From Gracilaria gracilis (lineage: Eukaryota > Rhodophyta > Florideophyceae > Gracilariales > Gracilariaceae), in assembly GCA_030374805.1 (NCBI GenBank), contig JARGSG010000028.1, forward strand, positions 124,001 to 188,000: DNA of 64,000 nt, in the 5' to 3' direction. Numbering within the stretch: position 1 is the stretch's first letter; each line of letters begins with the position of its first letter. The position numbers were made by a program, and so were the translations under genes. The notes beneath the pieces are model-generated. The model saw nothing but the letters and a program-made list of their open reading frames with translations. It had not been told where the DNA came from and did no database searches. Shown here piece by piece: positions 1 to 10,760 of the stretch.

Positions 1-533
1 TGGTCTCGCTACAATCATCCCTCAGGTTCCCTAAGAAAGTTCTTTACTACCAGTTTCTGGCTTGTTTCGCTAATTACCCCAGTATCAGGTTGTATTTGTT
101 GTCATCCACCGAAGTACCGGATCGTTGTTTAGTTCATCGTTTTCCTGGTGCAGGTCTCGCTTCCGCCTCTGTACAGAGTTATATTTGGACACTCGTGTGC
201 GTGTCTCGTTCCGCTATCGGCCCTGTCCCCGTGGTTGGCACGGGCCGTAGCTTCGCTCGTGTGGTTCTCCATAGGAGCATTACACCGTCTTACGGCACCG
301 TTCGCTCCACTTCTAGACTCGTTCCCTCTTGGTCCGTCGTCGGTTATTCTTCTCTAGGCCCACGCTCTTCTTTACCTCTGCTGGTTATTCCAGCACCGTC
401 TCCGGTTTACACCCGGCTGCCACGCGGCACGCGCACGGGCAGAGGGCTCTACTTCTGATTTCGCCCTTTTGTGGGAGCAGGACTCGGACACCCTGGTGGA
501 CACGTACCCTCTTTGGGGTTTGCTCTACAACGA
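1..533. other. Left-edge stretch with no recognised gene
   Basis: Open frames exist on both strands but none shows a domain or motif I recognise. The composition is C/T-rich. Similarity to the Element 1 3' LTR starts abruptly at 534, so this stretch is either unrelated flank or another inserted sequence that removed the beginning of the 5' LTR. Confidence 0.4.
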
Positions 534-1755
534 TTGGTCGCGGCGTGGCCTCCGCGTCCCTGAAGACTACACGCGGCGGCGCCGGCGCGCTCCACAATAT
601 TGTGCGGGGCGTTTCTGCCGCGCAATTGATAGCTAGGCATGGCGCCACTGCCACACAGCGGATGTATGTGTATCGACGCCACCGCAATCAGATCAAAACT
701 ATGGGAGGTTACTGATGCAGGAGGGGAATTTTTAAGTGAAGCAGAAGACGAATAGTTTACTCAATGACTCGATTCTTCAGAAGCTCAAGCAGCAGCATGA
801 TATCCCCACCAGGCTCCTTGGACTTGGGAACTGCGCGAACGGCGAGACGAAAGCCGAAGATGACCTTACGAAGATACACAGTAGGTAAATTTCTTAGCAG
901 AATACGTAACACATTGTCGACAAAACGATGAGAAAGCTTTCCGCGAACGGCATTCCGCAAGATACGTTCAAACTCTGCCATCAGCTCCGACGACCAGAAA
1001 ATATCAGCACTTACACGAGAACTACCAGATTGACACGAACTTTTCACCGCCTCATCATCGATCAAGGAACAGCGAACTGCGTGTAGGTGCTCAGTATCAT
1101 CTTCAGTTGCTTCCACCACCAAGGAGGTTGCGTTTAAAGTGATTTCAGACATGTTAGATGCAGTCTTCGTGCGGCTTTTTGGCATCTGTGGTGAACGAAA
1201 GGCCAGAAAGGCCTTAAATAAGATCAAGTACGATTAAGGTTATGTGCCAAATACACGTAAGACATTCTACCCTCGTTGTCAATCTAGTATGTGATGGAAA
1301 AAGAGCCAGGGTATTTAGTTACCGGGGGTATGCACTTTAATTCGAGTCTACATAAACCCCCGAGGTGAAGCGTTCCCGCCAACTCAACTGGGACATACCA
1401 ATTGCCCTCGACGACCCTCCCCCACAAGCGCTAACGACCCTTCTTCCTCCCTTGGGCTCTCTTGCAAATTGTAGCTACCGCCCCTGTATTTGCACCCACG
1501 GTCCGTCAAAGAACGTGGGGGGAGGAATCCATTGTTTATGGCTTAGATTGCGGCCTCTTCGCTTCGTCTTGACTTATCAACTCAAGTCAACCACACAACC
1601 CCCCACTTTGCGTATTGTTTATTTGGCTCAACACCGAGCTACACTGTTATCTTTCGCCGTTTTTGGCAGGTACCCCTTGCCATTTGTGTTGTTTTCTCTG
1701 ACATTGTCACCACCCACGTCATTTGGTTGTTGTTGTGTCAAAAATGAAGTCCACA
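534..1755 (+). repeat. 5' LTR of Element 1 (probably truncated at its start)
   Basis: This stretch matches, in three pieces, 11832-12477, 24667-25078 and 30250-30577. Both copies end in the same GTCCACA just before the point where they diverge (1755 and 30577). In the right copy a clear TATA box sits at 24848; the left copy has a decayed TACATAAA at the same place (about 1348). A promoter two thirds of the way along, followed by gag starting about 40 bp after the end, is what an LTR should look like. The alternative is a segmental duplication unrelated to the retrotransposon; its position on both sides of gag-pol argues against that. Confidence 0.65.
757..1185 (-). CDS. Antisense ORF inside the Element 1 LTR; C-terminus vaguely PHAX-like
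   Basis: An uninterrupted ORF of about 142 codons from the ATG at 1185 (an upstream extension to 1227 is possible). The N-terminal half is Ser/Thr/acidic. The C-terminal half is helical-looking and ends with a PGG.....LL.LLKN block that resembles the end of the PHAX RNA-binding domain, in which a PGG-V-F motif precedes LLKN. The resemblance is short and I give it little weight. The same frame in the other LTR copy (12055-12477) has a TGG-to-TAA stop and lost its start when Element A inserted. It could be a captured host gene fragment, an LTR-encoded protein, or a chance ORF. Confidence 0.3.
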   Translation of the reverse strand: MPKSRTKTASNMSEITLNATSLVVEATEDDTEHLHAVRCSLIDDEAVKSSCQSGSSRVSADIFWSSELMAEFERILRNAVRGKLSHRFVDNVLRILLRNLPTVYLRKVIFGFRLAVRAVPKSKEPGGDIMLLLELLKNRVIE

Positions 1756-1793
1756 GGTACCCCCAGCAGGGCCTCGCGCCTCGTGAGTCTATT

Positions 1794-2575
1794 ATGTCAT
1801 TCAATGGTGCTTTTGTAGATGTAAGGAAGTCCCTTTTCTATTTTGAGAATGTGGCAGCGACCGGTATTGATAGTGCCGGCCGGGCCGCCAAGTTGTTGGG
1901 TTTCCTTGATAGAGAAGCGTTTGATTCCTTCTAAGGTAACTAGGCTGTTAATGGTTCATTGTTAGCCCAAGCAAAGGATTTTGCTAAGATGAAGGCCACT
2001 CTGATTGAGCGTTTCGGAGCTGTGGAAGATCCGGTGGAAAGAATCCATCGAGCAGTTTCTGCGAGATTAGATTATGCGGACTTGTAGGGTTCATTGAAGA
2101 AAATCGACTCGTTCTTCGAACAGGCCAATTTCAATTCGAAAGCAAAGTACGGTTTGCTCCGAAATGCAGTTATGAAATATGCAGAACTAGCCCAATTTGT
2201 GATCTCCCATGGAGCAGATGACCATGGGACGTCGAAAAGCCTGGTTAAAGCTTTTGTTGGCGGAAAGAAATACTTGGGGTCATATGAAGCCCTCAGCGCG
2301 TTACCGCCGGCCAAGAAAGTTCTTCAAAGGACGACGGAAACTCCTCGAGGAGTTTCAGTTTCTCTGAAGATAAAGTGTAGAAGCTTGCCAAACAGATAAC
2401 TCAATCGCATTTGTTAGTAAAGAAGACTCAAAAGATCGGTCGTCCCGAAGCCGAGAAGTTCTACTCTCATTGCAGTCAACCTGGCCATTATTTCAATCGT
2501 TGTAATTTAGACACCCACTGGAATACCCGTTGTCGTAACTGCAGCAAAATAGGACATTAATCTGTCACCTGCGGG
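1794..2575 (+). pseudogene. gag: Element 1 gag relic with two zinc knuckles
   Basis: The frame begins at the ATG at 1794, about 40 bp after the LTR. It encodes a helical capsid-like region interrupted by stops near 1934, 1944 and 2085, then a C-terminal nucleocapsid part (about 2461-2575) with two consecutive CCHC knuckles. In the first knuckle the leading Cys is replaced by Tyr; in the second all four ligands (C-x2-C-x4-H-x4-C) are present, but a stop follows the His. Gag would package the element RNA into cytoplasmic particles. Coding-like text between stops with both knuckles makes the identification safe; the gene is dead. Confidence 0.75.
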
Positions 2576-3076
2576 AAAAGACCACCTATTTATGAAGAAA
2601 ATAAGGTGTCTTTGGAAGGCGTGAAATCAGAGTCGAATGCTGAGAATGCTCTGCAGAAGAAATCAAGTCAACTGAAGCCGAATCAGAATCAATTCCCAGT
2701 TATCATCAATGACTCTTCAGATGATGAGGATCTGGTTGCCGCGACCAAGAGAGATGCAAACGTTGCCCCACTTCCAAAACAATCCAGAACTGGTCCTCTT
2801 TCCTGCATCTCTCCAATTATGTTCCACGAGACGCAGTCCCCTACGCCCAAAGATGCACGTCAAAGTTCTTCGAAATTCCGAGACGCTAGCTCGAAAAACA
2901 CGAAGCCCAAGCATAAGAATATCGAGATCAGGGAGCAAATTGGCAATTATAATATACACGAATAGCTAGCGACAGCAACTTCCGGTATCACCTTCAGGCA
3001 ACTTGCTAGAGGAAATGCGGATGAAGCTAAGAAGAATCTACGCCGTGTCCTTTCCGATAGCCTCTCGGAGAGAAGA

Positions 3077-3790
3077 GTGAGCTTTGCTAGTACTTCGATG
3101 CTCCCATCGGCTTTCTGGGTCTTCAATGTGTCGCTGCATGGCACAAAGACTAAAGCGCTATTGGATTCGGGAGCAGTTCCCAATCTTATGTCACTTTCGC
3201 TTAGTCACAAACTCTTGTTGGAACTGAAACCTTCCAATAAAAGAATCTTTGTGGCAGATGGAACAAAGTCTCTAATTCGTGGAAGCATCAAGAACGTTCC
3301 AGTGGAACTTGGCACCTTACGTATACCATTAAGTTTCTTAGTGGTAGAAAATCCTCCGTTTCGTGTTATCATTAGATGCCCCACCCTGAAAACGATTCAA
3401 GCTTGTATAGATCTTGAAGCTCAAGAAGTTTCAATATCTCTCAAGGAAAATTCTACTGTGCTTCCCCTTGACCATCACAGGACTGAAGTAGAGTGCTTTG
3501 AGAATCTCTCGGACACGGACAGTGAAGATTTCAGTTCTGATTCTGAGTGTTTTTCGACCGGTAGCGGCACTGGAAGCGGTGATGAAGACTGCGAAGAATT
3601 CCCAAGAAGAAAAGTGGACAGTTTGAAATATTCTCTTACATCTGTCGAAGACGGAAAATTTCCAGCATACGTTGAGCTAGAAAGTCCAATAGCATCCTCA
3701 TGCCTCGCAGAATTAAGCAATGTTGCGAGGGGGCCAATGGAGAACCTCGAACGTGAGACCCAGGAGTTGAAAATTGGGAGTGATGAATAA
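3077..3790 (+). pseudogene. Element 1 retropepsin (aspartic protease) domain
   Basis: This frame carries the active-site block LLDSGA about 30 residues in (the family motif is D-S/T-G), followed by an ADGT segment and a hydrophobic stretch in the positions expected of a retroviral-type protease. The second half is acidic, with runs of Asp, Ser and Glu. The protease would cleave the gag-pol polyprotein. An acidic Ser-rich linker precedes it (2606-2965) and a long linker follows (3927-4778). The catalytic triad is intact here, but the polyprotein is broken on both sides. Confidence 0.65.
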
Positions 3791-3926
3791 GAACCTCTTC
3801 TTCGCCGAACCGGACAAGTTGAAGACCTCACGAACTACGAACAAGTAGCAGAGCGCGCGCCGAGTAGTTCTGAAGATAAGTCAGCTGAGTCAGAACCCGT
3901 TCAAGAGCTCATTCTTCCTATCCAAA

Positions 3927-4778
3927 ATGCCATTTTTACTAGTCCGGGCTGAGAAACCGAATGAGCGGCCTGATAATCTACTCTTCAGAATCCATCCACG
4001 GTACACCCAACTTGCTCCAGGTGATCCAATTCCTCTGCATGTGTCTGAATTGCGTTATGGAAATATGGGTATCCTAGAGTTGGATCCAGAAGGATCCCAA
4101 GTTGTTCGTTTCGGTGAAGGTTGGCCAATCCCCGACAATGGGAATAATCGCCACTTGGAAACACTTCGGCCCCACGCAAAGACTGGGAACATGGTCGCCT
4201 ATGCGGCATCAAAGAGCCCTGACAGCATGAACGAGGAAGGGACCAATTCATCCTCTCTCCGGAGTCCAGAAATCGATACTAGTGTTCAAGAGTATAATTT
4301 CAACGCAAATATGGTGGACGGAAATGGAGAAAATACTAACGATCAAAATACAGCAGGAAATCAGGAAACCAAAGAAGGTTCAATTGAAGAAGAAGTGAAA
4401 ATCTCCTTCTCAGAGAAACTACACATAGCCGATTCTCCGCTGTATCGTGATCCTGTTCTGAAAATACCAATTAAGGATGAAATTAAGCTGCTCCCCATAG
4501 ATAATGGACGAAATATTAATGAATTCATCGGCATTCGCGTTCAGATCCGATATCCAGTCCCCCTTCCTGCCCACCCAACACATCTTAGAGTACAAAGTAG
4601 GCCTTTCAATCGTATAGGAACGTGGGAGGAAGATGATGACGGTCTCTACGTCATTGCATTCGAGGAGGAGTTACCCCAAGATAAGTTTACAGAGCAACCT
4701 CCTCCTTCTTGCCATGAAGGTTTGATCACTGCTGAGAACCGATCCGAAGAGATGACTCTAGGGCTCATCGCTGAGTAA
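3927..4778 (+). pseudogene. Element 1 pol linker between protease and RT
   Basis: A 283-codon open stretch in the same orientation as gag and pol. The first about 90 residues look folded; the rest is Asn/Glu/Ser-rich with little predicted structure. I find no catalytic motif. Its position between the protease frame and the RT start at 4809 makes it the inter-domain linker of the pol polyprotein. It is separated from its neighbours by stop codons (for example after 3790 and at 4778). Confidence 0.5.
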
Positions 4779-4808
4779 ATACAAGTTTCAGCAGAAGAAG
4801 TTTGTCCA

Positions 4809-5090
4809 GTGACAGATGTTCAGAATTCAAAACAGAATCCTATCGCGAAAGAAGAGCTCTGGTGCACCTTAGATCGTCAAGACATTCCACCCCCAATTGA
4901 TAGTATGACATTCATCCTTAACAGGCGTTTCCGCCTACCAGAAGATGTGCAGACCCCGATTGCGACTTTGCTCACCCATTCCGATGTTTTTGCATGGTCC
5001 CATTATGATTTACGACCGATGGATGTGCCCATTATGCATGAGTTCTCGCTAGAAATAGCGGGAAATCCGACCAGTGTTATGTAGATAAAA
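4809..5090 (+). pseudogene. Element 1 reverse transcriptase, N-terminal part
   Basis: The frame contains the segment typical of the start of Ty3/gypsy RT: an FAWS/Y.DLR.M block, then HEF and a short stretch leading into the fingers subdomain. It stops abruptly at about 5090. The expected continuation (RRLPP followed by EVDKML.AGVIKPS) appears at 8473 in the same orientation. The 3.4 kb in between carry genes of a DNA transposon, so the RT was split by an insertion. Confidence 0.7.
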
Positions 5091-5245
5091 GCAGTTACAA
5101 GAATTAGGAGTCTTCAAGGTTCAGCCAAATTTATACTCAACCTATTTTATCAATACTCTATCCACATTTGTTTCGCACATATCAATATTCAGACCCATGG
5201 TTTCAAGTAAATACATACTTCGAATCATGTAAAAAAAACCGAGAC

Positions 5246-6142
5246 CTAATTAACAATAACTTCATCAATATCATCCTTTTTTGCGTACTTGTCATCTGGC
5301 GCCTTCAATTCAATGTAAAGCACCAGTAGCCCGTCACCAAAGTTAATAACTTGCTTCAAAGGAACATAAGTATCCACAACAAAAGGTAGATCAATGGCAC
5401 AAAAAGACTGAATCTTTTGAGAACGCTCTTTTCGTAACTCTTTCAACGCCTTATTGAACCCCCCAATTTTTGGATTATATGGTTTTAGAGGATCAAACTG
5501 CTTTGCAAGAGAAAACTTGAACAGCTTGGGAGAATCCGTCATCATATCAGGCCAGTCTACAACCAATTCCAACATCTTTCCGTTCTTTACAACATGGCTG
5601 TGGATTGCTGATTTTAAAACTCTGGATGGCAACAAAATAGCCAAACTTTCATTCTTAGTCATTGTCACCTCATGGTCCCACATAGATTTTAAAACCAGAG
5701 AAAAGAATTCTAAAAGCTCGGGCTTGCTCTTCTTGGCTATTTGTTCTTCCAAACCAGTTTCCAAGTCATTCTTCTCCTCTGTTTCATCATAATCGACATT
5801 AAAAACGGCTTTGTTTGCCATCGAGGGCCCTGCGGAGCATCTTGGTTTCAACAAACGGCGTACTCGGTCTTCGACAAATGTTAGTAGCTTCGAGAGGAAC
5901 CAAAATTACGTATACCAGCAAAACAAAGAAATATTCTTACCATCTTCATTGCACTTCAGGTCTCGAATTTTTTGGTACTTATTCTTGAAAGTTGCAGGTA
6001 GAAAGGGTTCGAAAAGGCGATCCATGTTCTGTACATCTGATGCTGCTTCATCACCAGTTAGTTCTCCACAATCGAACATTTGATGTAGACGGCGGACGGC
6101 AGGAGAATCGTCACTTAAACGAGGTCTTTTTGTTGGCGGCAT
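5246..6142 (-). CDS. Harbinger-associated accessory protein, two exons
   Basis: Exon 1 runs from the ATG at 6142 to 5941 and exon 2 from 5868 to 5246; joining them gives about 274 residues with the frame preserved. The intron is 5869-5940: GTAAGA donor, a perfect CTACTAAC branch site 11 nt before the acceptor, and GAAG at the acceptor. Exon 1 encodes a basic N-terminus, then a pattern (hydrophobic, LF/MF, GE.TG, and a later FK.KY..) that I associate with the small DNA-binding partner of Harbinger transposases. Exon 2 is a compact alpha/beta-looking domain I do not recognise. There are no stops, so this gene is better preserved than the transposase beside it. Assignment as the accessory protein is inference from position. 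Confidence 0.55.
5869..5940 (-). other. 72-nt spliceosomal intron with perfect TACTAAC branch site
   Basis: On the minus strand the intron starts with GTAAGA at 5940 and ends with AAG at 5869. CTACTAAC lies at 5887-5880. Removal joins a phase-1 exon end to an exon start with two bases, keeping one open frame across the junction. Confidence 0.7.
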
Positions 6143-7291
6143 TGTAGTTGGGCTGTCGATGCCTTTACCTGGTAGCAGGCGGGACTACGGTACTGATGAT
6201 ATCAGAGCGCGCAGGGATTATATACAGAAGCAAGTAACCATAGAGTTGTGGAGCCAAATTTATGACAGAAGTGGTTATATTACATTGTGCTGTCTCAATA
6301 CCTTTTTGCGTTTGCTGTTGGTTTTACAAGACACGTAATGTGACGGAAATCTGTTGTGTTTTATTGGCCCTCTCATCAATAGTTGTGATGGCCATTGTTC
6401 CTTTGCCATGCACAGATTTTGCTTTACTTTGCGGGAGAATCGCAGGACATGTACTTTTGAAAGGCATTGATACCATACACATCCCTTTTAAGACTTGTTA
6501 TTTGTGTTTATAGGAAACCAAATGTTTGGACGCCTACTATGTACATGGCTTCAAGTTGGTTGTAAAAGCAGTCTTAAAGTGAAGAAGAAAGACGGATTAT
6601 GTTGTTTTCTGGTTGCTCAAATAACCTCTATAACGGATACAATTCGTCCTGAATACAATCTAAACTATTCAAAAGACTTAAAGTAGAGTAATTAGCTTCA
6701 TATAGTTGGCATTTTCAAGTGAAAAACAAACTATTCTGTCAATTTGGGCTAAAAACAACCTTTTGAGACCCATATTTCTACAGAACTGAAAAGAGTTTTC
6801 AAATGCAATCTTCATCGGTGTATTGTTCATGAGTTTTGCATCAGTTTTATTCGTCTGAATACATCTGAATTCTTTCCACCAGCTATATAGAAAAGAATTC
6901 TGTTCGCGTGCACTACAAAGTGTTTACTACTAGTCGTGGAAATCGGAACGGAAGAGGTCACAATAATGTAGAATAACTTATCTTCTTCGATATACACCCC
7001 TTACGTAAAGAATGAAAGGTTTTGTTTCTGACTGTTCTAAATGCGTGGAAAAATTTGGTTGAGACATATCCTGTTACATGCCTTATCATTTGAATGATTT
7101 TAATGAAGTCATATAATATCGTAATGCAAACCTTTTAGTGGCACTATTACATTGCTGTAGTAAAGCCAATTAAAAAATGATAACAGCTTGTAATTGTCAC
7201 AACCTCTTAAACAATAACATGCTTAGATACCCACAAAGCTGTTGGTACAAAAGAGAAAGACCGTTGTACTTCCGCAGCAGGCAGAAATAAA
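6143..7291. other. Divergent intergenic region between the two Harbinger genes
   Basis: About 1.1 kb of AT-rich sequence between the start of the minus-strand accessory gene and the recognisable transposase. Short frames at 6262-6513 and 6495-6686 are open but composed of hydrophobic, Cys-rich, low-information text with no motif. It probably holds the promoters of both genes and possibly a 5' exon of the transposase that I cannot identify. Confidence 0.35.
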
Positions 7292-8187
7292 ATGGGTTCT
7301 CACTTCAGGAGAGCAACAGCTGCCACCTTCTCAGCTTGCAGTGTACATATGCTTCGTCGCAAACGCTCCGTACGGAATGTCGTTCATAACGGAAGGTTTC
7401 GGTCCTTTTATGGAGTTTCGCAGCACACCGCAGCCACAATTTGGAATCTATTACTGTCAAGAATTTCACACGGTGCGAAGCCTACGCATCTACTTTGGAC
7501 CTTTTTTTCCTCCGACAGTACTCAACCGAACATGTTTGCTCACGCATAGCAAATGTTGACGAAAAAGCGTTTCGACTATGGACACGAACGTTTGTTACTC
7601 TTATTTCTCAGCATAAAATTGTATGTTTTATTTTCCTTCTTTAACTCTTCTCTTATTATTCTAACACCGTGCAGCTGAATTGGGAAGCTAAACAGCATGA
7701 AGCTTCTTTCTTAAATTGTTTTATTTCGGTTGATGGAACGGATTGCCCTATTCTAGAACCATCTCCTTTTTCTAGTATATGGTATTCCCATAAATTTAAG
7801 TCTGCTGGCATTTGTTACGAAGTCGGAGTATCGGTTCAAAATGGCTACATTGTATGGGTAAATGGCGGATTTTTTTGCGCTGCAAATCCAGATATAAAGA
7901 TATTTAAAAATACAATGAAAGGCTGTTTACTACAAAACGAAAAAGTGATCACAGATGACGGGTATCCAGATCAGAAATGCGTTAAGAAATCGTTTGTTTC
8001 GGAACATTTACGGAAGCGCCATTCATTGATAAGAGCTCGACATGATAATGTACACAGGCGACTGAAACAATTTCTTGTACTCAGTCAAAAATTCAGACAT
8101 GAATTATGGTTTCGCACTGTCAGATTTCATGCGGTTGCAAGCATAACACAAATTTCTATTGAAAACGGAGAGTTCTTGTACCAGTGA
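7292..8187 (+). pseudogene. Harbinger-family DDE transposase, frameshifted
   Basis: Successive blocks match the PIF/Harbinger layout: RFRSFYGVS, then HLLW, FLRQYSTE, VDEKAFRLW, the first Asp in SVDGTD, the second Asp in DDGYPD, and a RHDNVHRRLK block near the C-terminus. The frame changes between HLLWT and FLRQY inside a run of seven T at about 7502-7508, a one-base indel. A 54-nt intron (7621-7674, GTATGT..GTGCAG, phase 0) separates the two clean parts. In relatives the last block normally reads RHE, supplying the catalytic Glu; here it is Asp, so catalysis is doubtful even without the frameshift. The true start is unclear. Confidence 0.65.
7621..7674 (+). other. 54-nt intron in the Harbinger-like transposase
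   Basis: GTATGT donor at 7621, CTAAC branch-like sequence at 7661-7665 and GTGCAG acceptor ending at 7674. Both flanking exons are in phase 0 and the joined protein runs straight through the conserved region before the first catalytic Asp. Confidence 0.65.
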
Positions 8188-8472
8188 AATTCGTGAGAAA
8201 GCAACTCTCTTTAATCCTTTTTCTTTACTGTTTAATTCATTAGTATTAATCCTCAGGTTCTTTCATGTTTGCACCATTTGGTTTTAAATGAGAACATTTC
8301 TGCCCCGATTAGTTTCAATTCTCTATTTCTCTCACATCATTTAAGTTAAGCACTTACTTGCTTTTTCATGAAGCTTTTTAGAAACAAAAGAAGTAATATT
8401 TTCTACACTATGCAAAAGAAGTCACGTTTCCCGCTATTCCCTAGACACAAACTGTCTGATTTACTCGAGTCT

Positions 8473-9751
8473 CAGAAGATTGCCGCCACGATATATCGAA
8501 GTCGCCGAGAATGAAGTGGATAAGATGTTAGCTGCCGGTGTTATAAAGCCTTCAATTTCTCCTTGGTCCTTCCGCGGTGTCATCGCAGCCAAGGAAGACG
8601 GGAAGACAAGATGCTGCGTGGATTAACGTGATTTGAATCAGGTGATGAAAACCGATCGCTGGCCTTTACCCAACATCGAACAGATATTCGATGTTTTAGG
8701 CTCTGCTTCCTTCTTCACGGCTTTTGATCTCTTCTCGAGATATTAGCAGATTCGAATGGCCCCTCAGTGCAAAGAGATAACCACTTTCGTTTGTTGCCAA
8801 GGAACCTTGCAGTGTGAGATAATGCCGTTTGGCCTAATGAATGCCTCGTCAATCTTCCAGAGAATGATGGACTCAATCCTCAGCCGATATGCATTTGTTC
8901 GAGTATACGTGGATGACGTTCTGATATTCTCCAATAGTCTTAATGAACACACTGACCACATCAAATGGATATTGCAAACGATTGCCTCATAGGGATTGAA
9001 GATTATGATTACGAAGTGTGACTTCGCCGAATCGCAGATTCAGCTTCTTGGGCATATAGTGAATTGAGACCGATTGTCCGTAGACGTCAGGAAGATAGAA
9101 GCGATTCAAGCAGCGCCAGTTCCTACCACTGCTACTGAACTAAGAAGCTTTCTTGGACTTGCCGGACATTACCGACGGTTCATTTCACATTTGGCTGAAA
9201 CAGCGGCATCTTTGCATGCTTTCCCCTCAGGCACTGGGCGACTAGAATTCACGTCTGATATGTTAGATTCATTTAATTCCTTGAAGAAGAAACTCTCCAG
9301 CCCCCCTGTTGTGGCATTTACAGATTTCGAAACCCCATTCCGCGTGGAGACGGATGCGTCGTCTGTCGCGTTAGGAGTGGTGCTCGCCCAAAAGAAATCT
9401 GATGGCATGCTTCACCCCATACAGTATGCGAGCAAAACAATGACAGCGGCTGGAAAAAAGTACTCTATGGGTGAACAAGAAGCTCTGGCAGTCATCTTTG
9501 CGTTGAAGAAGTTTAGAATGTATTTGCTTGATTGGCAACCATTTGAAATAATTACGGATGACCAAGCCTTGAATTATGCGTTCACGAAGAAGAATATACA
9601 TGGCAGATTGGCCAGAGGGCTAGACTTTCTTGCTGAGTATGAGTTTGAGATCGTGTATCGTTCAGGTGATAGGAATAAAGCTGCAGATTATCTCTGTCGA
9701 TACGGAGCTACAGAAAACGATTGCCTCCGGATCAAGCTGCAGTTTTCATGA
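8473..9751 (+). pseudogene. Element 1 reverse transcriptase (rest) and RNase H
   Basis: This continues the RT split at 5090. Blocks in order: AAGVIKPS, CCVD-stop-RDLN (normally DYR.LN), PFGLMNA, the catalytic YVDDVL at about 8911, LGH, the connection domain with FLGL..HYRRF, then RNase H with ETDASSVALGVVL at about 9350. In-frame stops lie at about 8624, 8743, 8990 and 9065; the frame from 9074 to 9751 is then open. Both catalytic Asp of YVDD and the RNase H Asp are still present, so inactivation is by stops and by the transposon insertion upstream. Confidence 0.85.
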
Positions 9752-9810
9752 CTTCTATGACACCAGAGTTCGAAGGATAAGAACCATATTTTGCTAATAA
9801 TGGCCAATAT

Positions 9811-10760
9811 GTGAGTCAGATCGATATTAATGAACCACACCCCAAGATAAGAGGTGCTATCAAACAAAGTTCGAGGAAGTCTATGGCATGTAACATGAGC
9901 CTTTATCGACGGAAATCATCTGGTTTCAGGTTAGTTCCATTCGTGAAGGACAGGTTTTCTATCCTCTGTACGTTTCATGATGACATTGCACATTAGGGTC
10001 CTGCAGCTACTAGAAAGTACGTTTCGGATCGATTCTGGTGGCCGAATGTCTACTCGGAAGTCACCGAATACGTAAGAAGCTGCAAGAGTCGTCAGTTCAT
10101 GGGACCATTATCCTCCTGTCGAGCCGGACATAGAACGTCCCTCACCAATCTATTCGACACATCCTCAGTAGACTTCGCCAGACCATTTCGTTCCACGAGT
10201 CGTGGAAATTGTTTTCTACTAATTGGCGTTGAGCATTTATAAGGATGGCCTTTGGCTTTAGCAAGTAGAAGTGCTACAGCTTGAGATGTCTTAGATTTCA
10301 TGAAACCGGAGATTGTTTCTCGATTTGGATGTCCACATACTATTGTATCTGACAATGCCACTTCTTTCTTAGCTGGGACTGTTCAAAAATACATGAGAAA
10401 ACATGGTATCACTATGAAGCCTGTTTTAGCATGCGCTCCAATGTAGAACGATCGTGCCGAGGGGATGGTTCGAACGATCAAGAACGCACTTGCAAAAACC
10501 GTACACGATTCAGGATCCGATTGGCATGAAGCTTTGCCCGATGTTCTCTATGGATACCGAAAACGTCTACTTCCCGAAGGATACTCACCTTTTCAACTGA
10601 TGTATGGAATACCTCCCTGTGTGAACCCCACCGATCCTTCCTCCTTAGTAATGTCAGATAACGCAGAGCATTGTATGCTTAAACTGGAAACCGCGACACC
10701 CGAAAGAGCAGTAAGAGTTGCCCGTCAATCCGAACGAGAAGATGACCATTGAAACATTCA
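9811..10760 (+). pseudogene. Element 1 integrase
   Basis: N-terminal zinc-binding module: H-x4-H at about 9975-9995 followed by RFWWP, then SCKSR, in which the second Cys of the expected C-x2-C has become Arg. The catalytic core follows, with the first Asp in SVDFARPF, the second in SDNATS and the Glu in NDRAEGMV. Stops occur at about 9994, 10240, 10283 and 10444. The frame from 10465 to 10752 holds the end of the core (LLPEGYSPFQLMYG). It would insert the element cDNA into the genome; it is clearly dead. Confidence 0.8.

Larger units (their letters stand above)
5080..8460. mobile_element. Harbinger-like DNA transposon inserted in the RT of Element 1
   Basis: The insert lies between two halves of one RT frame. 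It carries two genes transcribed divergently: a DNA-binding-like protein on the minus strand (5246-6142) and a DDE transposase related to the PIF/Harbinger family on the plus strand (about 7292-8187). Two genes, one transposase and one Myb-like partner, is the usual Harbinger plan. TTA occurs at both edges (5077-5079 and 8461-8463), which fits the 3-bp target duplication of this superfamily but is too short to count as proof. I could not find convincing terminal inverted repeats, so the exact ends remain uncertain by a few tens of bases. Confidence 0.6.

Noticed and set aside
90-458. 122-codon frame at the left edge
   Set aside because: No start context, motif or similarity to any element gene; other frames are similarly open.
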